DNA of 31,044 bases from CAG-791 sp002390025 (GTDB taxonomy: Bacteria > Bacillota > Clostridia > Lachnospirales > Lachnospiraceae), in NCBI GenBank assembly GCA_946543465.1, contig CAMNLR010000135.1:1-31044 (forward strand), read 5' to 3'. The position numbers and the translations under genes were made by a program. Below, one piece after another: positions 30,041 to 31,044 of the stretch (its first letter is position 1; each line of letters opens with the position of its first letter). The notes under the pieces are model-generated. The model was not told the origin of the DNA, did no database searches, and was given only the letters and a program-made list of their open reading frames with translations.

Positions 30041-31044
30041 ATGAGTATCACCAAGATCAGGAAGCGCGACGGGCGCATCGTGGAATTTGACATAACAAAG
30101 ATCGAGAATGCGATCGCGAAGGCATTTATAGCCTCCGGCGAAGTAGACGCCAGAGACGTGTCTGCCGTTTCGCGCGCCATCGGCCTCCTTCTGATGAGCG
30201 GCCGCGAGGACGCTGACAGGATGCCTGAAGTCGAGGAGATCCAGGACCGCGTCGAGAGCGCACTGATGAAGGCCGGCTATCCCAGGACAGCCAAGAGCTA
30301 CATCCTCTACCGCAGCCAGCACCAGAAGGTCCGCGAGACCAAGCAGACCCTGCTGGACTACAAGAAGCTGGTGGACGGCTACATCGGCGCGGAGAAGGAC
30401 TGGCGTGTCAAAGAGAACTCCACAGTGACTCTGAGTGTCGGCGGCCTGATCCTGTCCAACTCGGGCGCCATCACAGCCAACTACTGGCTGACTGAGGTCT
30501 ATGACGACGAGATCGCGCAGGCCCACCGCAAGTGCTTCATCCATCTCCATGATCTGTCCATGCTGACCGGCTACTGCGCAGGCTGGAGCCTGAAGCAGCT
30601 GATCCAGGAAGGTCTGGGCGGCATTCCCGGCAGGATCACTTCCGCCCCCGCCAAGCATCTGTGCACTCTGTGCAATCAGATGGTCAACTTCCTGGGCATC
30701 ATGCAGAACGAGTGGGCGGGCGCGCAGGCCTTCTCCTCCTTCGATACCTATCTGGCACCTTTTGTCAAGGCGGACAACCTGTCCTACAACGAGGTCCTGC
30801 AGTGCGTGCAGTCTTTCATCTACGGTGTAAACACCCCTTCCAGATGGGGTACCCAGGCACCCTTTACCAATGTCACTCTGGACTGGACAGTTCCGGCTGA
30901 CATGAAGGATATGCCCGCCATCGTCGGCGGCAAGCCTCAGGATTTCACCTACGGCGACTGCAAGAAGGAAATGGACATGGTCAACAAGGCCTTTATCGAG
31001 ACCATGATCCAGGGCGATGCCAACGGCCGCGGCTTCCAGTATCC
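30041..31044 (+). CDS. nrdD: anaerobic ribonucleoside-triphosphate reductase, class III (3' end outside window)
   Basis: The first 334 codons of the oxygen-sensitive glycyl-radical reductase that makes deoxynucleotides from ribonucleotides. Residues about 3-95 are the regulatory ATP-cone (ITKIRKRDGRIVEFDITKIE, then SALMKAGYPRTAKSYILYRS), which senses ATP/dATP. The catalytic domain begins about residue 120 with the family blocks FIHLHDLSMLTGYCAGWSLK, FNGITS-like spacing replaced by AFSSFDTYLAPF, and GVNTPSRWGTQAPFTN. The frame is open to the window end at NGRGFQY. The glycyl-radical and zinc sites lie beyond the window. The start at 30041 has GGGAG ten bases upstream. Transcription from its own promoter with an NrdR box predicts repression when dATP is high. 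Confidence 0.96.
   Translation, partial: MSITKIRKRDGRIVEFDITKIENAIAKAFIASGEVDARDVSAVSRAIGLLLMSGREDADRMPEVEEIQDRVESALMKAGYPRTAKSYILYRSQHQKVRETKQTLLDYKKLVDGYIGAEKDWRVKENSTVTLSVGGLILSNSGAITANYWLTEVYDDEIAQAHRKCFIHLHDLSMLTGYCAGWSLKQLIQEGLGGIPGRITSAPAKHLCTLCNQMVNFLGIMQNEWAGAQAFSSFDTYLAPFVKADNLSYNEVLQCVQSFIYGVNTPSRWGTQAPFTNVTLDWTVPADMKDMPAIVGGKPQDFTYGDCKKEMDMVNKAFIETMIQGDANGRGFQY

Overview
The window looks like a chromosomal segment of an anaerobic Firmicute, most likely a Lachnospiraceae-type Clostridium. The signs are strong GGAGG ribosome-binding sites, many small lipoproteins with L-(S/T/A)-(G/A)-C lipoboxes, a class III (oxygen-sensitive) ribonucleotide reductase with its activase, choline/glucan-binding-type wall repeats, an extracellular-LRR Ser/Thr kinase, and no respiratory genes. 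Placement below that level is inference. No rRNA, tRNA, CRISPR array or intact transposase gene was seen.

Layout. 1-5.4 kb: lipoproteins of unknown function (two on the minus strand, two on the plus strand), an FlK-like hotdog thioesterase, and the remnant of a lipoprotein metallophosphoesterase. 5.7-9.3 kb: an unknown protein, type I asparaginase (ansA), a four-cysteine miniprotein and a Gfo/Idh/MocA oxidoreductase. 9.4-13.2 kb: an integral membrane protein, an alpha/beta esterase, a small protein translationally coupled to a CapA-type protein, and an HD-domain hydrolase. 13.3-16 kb: a minus-strand Na+/Ca2+ exchanger-family transporter under a yybP-ykoY (Mn2+) riboswitch with its own promoter and terminator, divergent from a class II aldolase. 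16.2-19.3 kb: a small unknown protein, a protein ending in a diadenylate-cyclase-like domain, and a LarA-type lactate racemase homologue split by one extra C in a six-C run. 19.5-23.0 kb: a secreted protein, a NUDIX hydrolase, a large unknown protein preceded by 46-bp repeats, and a double-glycine-leader SH3 protein. 23.2-27.7 kb: a rhomboid protease, the LRR kinase and a wall-binding C39-like cysteine peptidase. 27.9-31 kb: a YunG/HAD fusion protein, nrdG, then nrdD (cut by the window end) behind an NrdR box.

Three things tie the region together. (1) A palindromic REP-like element with an 8-bp GGGGACGG/CCGTCCCC hairpin occurs four times. Three copies follow a stop codon directly, and three share a TAAAAC flank, so the element may create gene ends. 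(2) Nearly every intergenic gap carries a short tandem duplication (period 12-46 bp), often starting at a stop codon; a few genes contain in-frame equivalents. (3) The secreted protein at 19.6-20.2 kb and the double-glycine SH3 protein at 22.6 kb have the same 37-bp promoter/operator pattern, which suggests one regulator for a small exported set. This is the best candidate for an undescribed system here.
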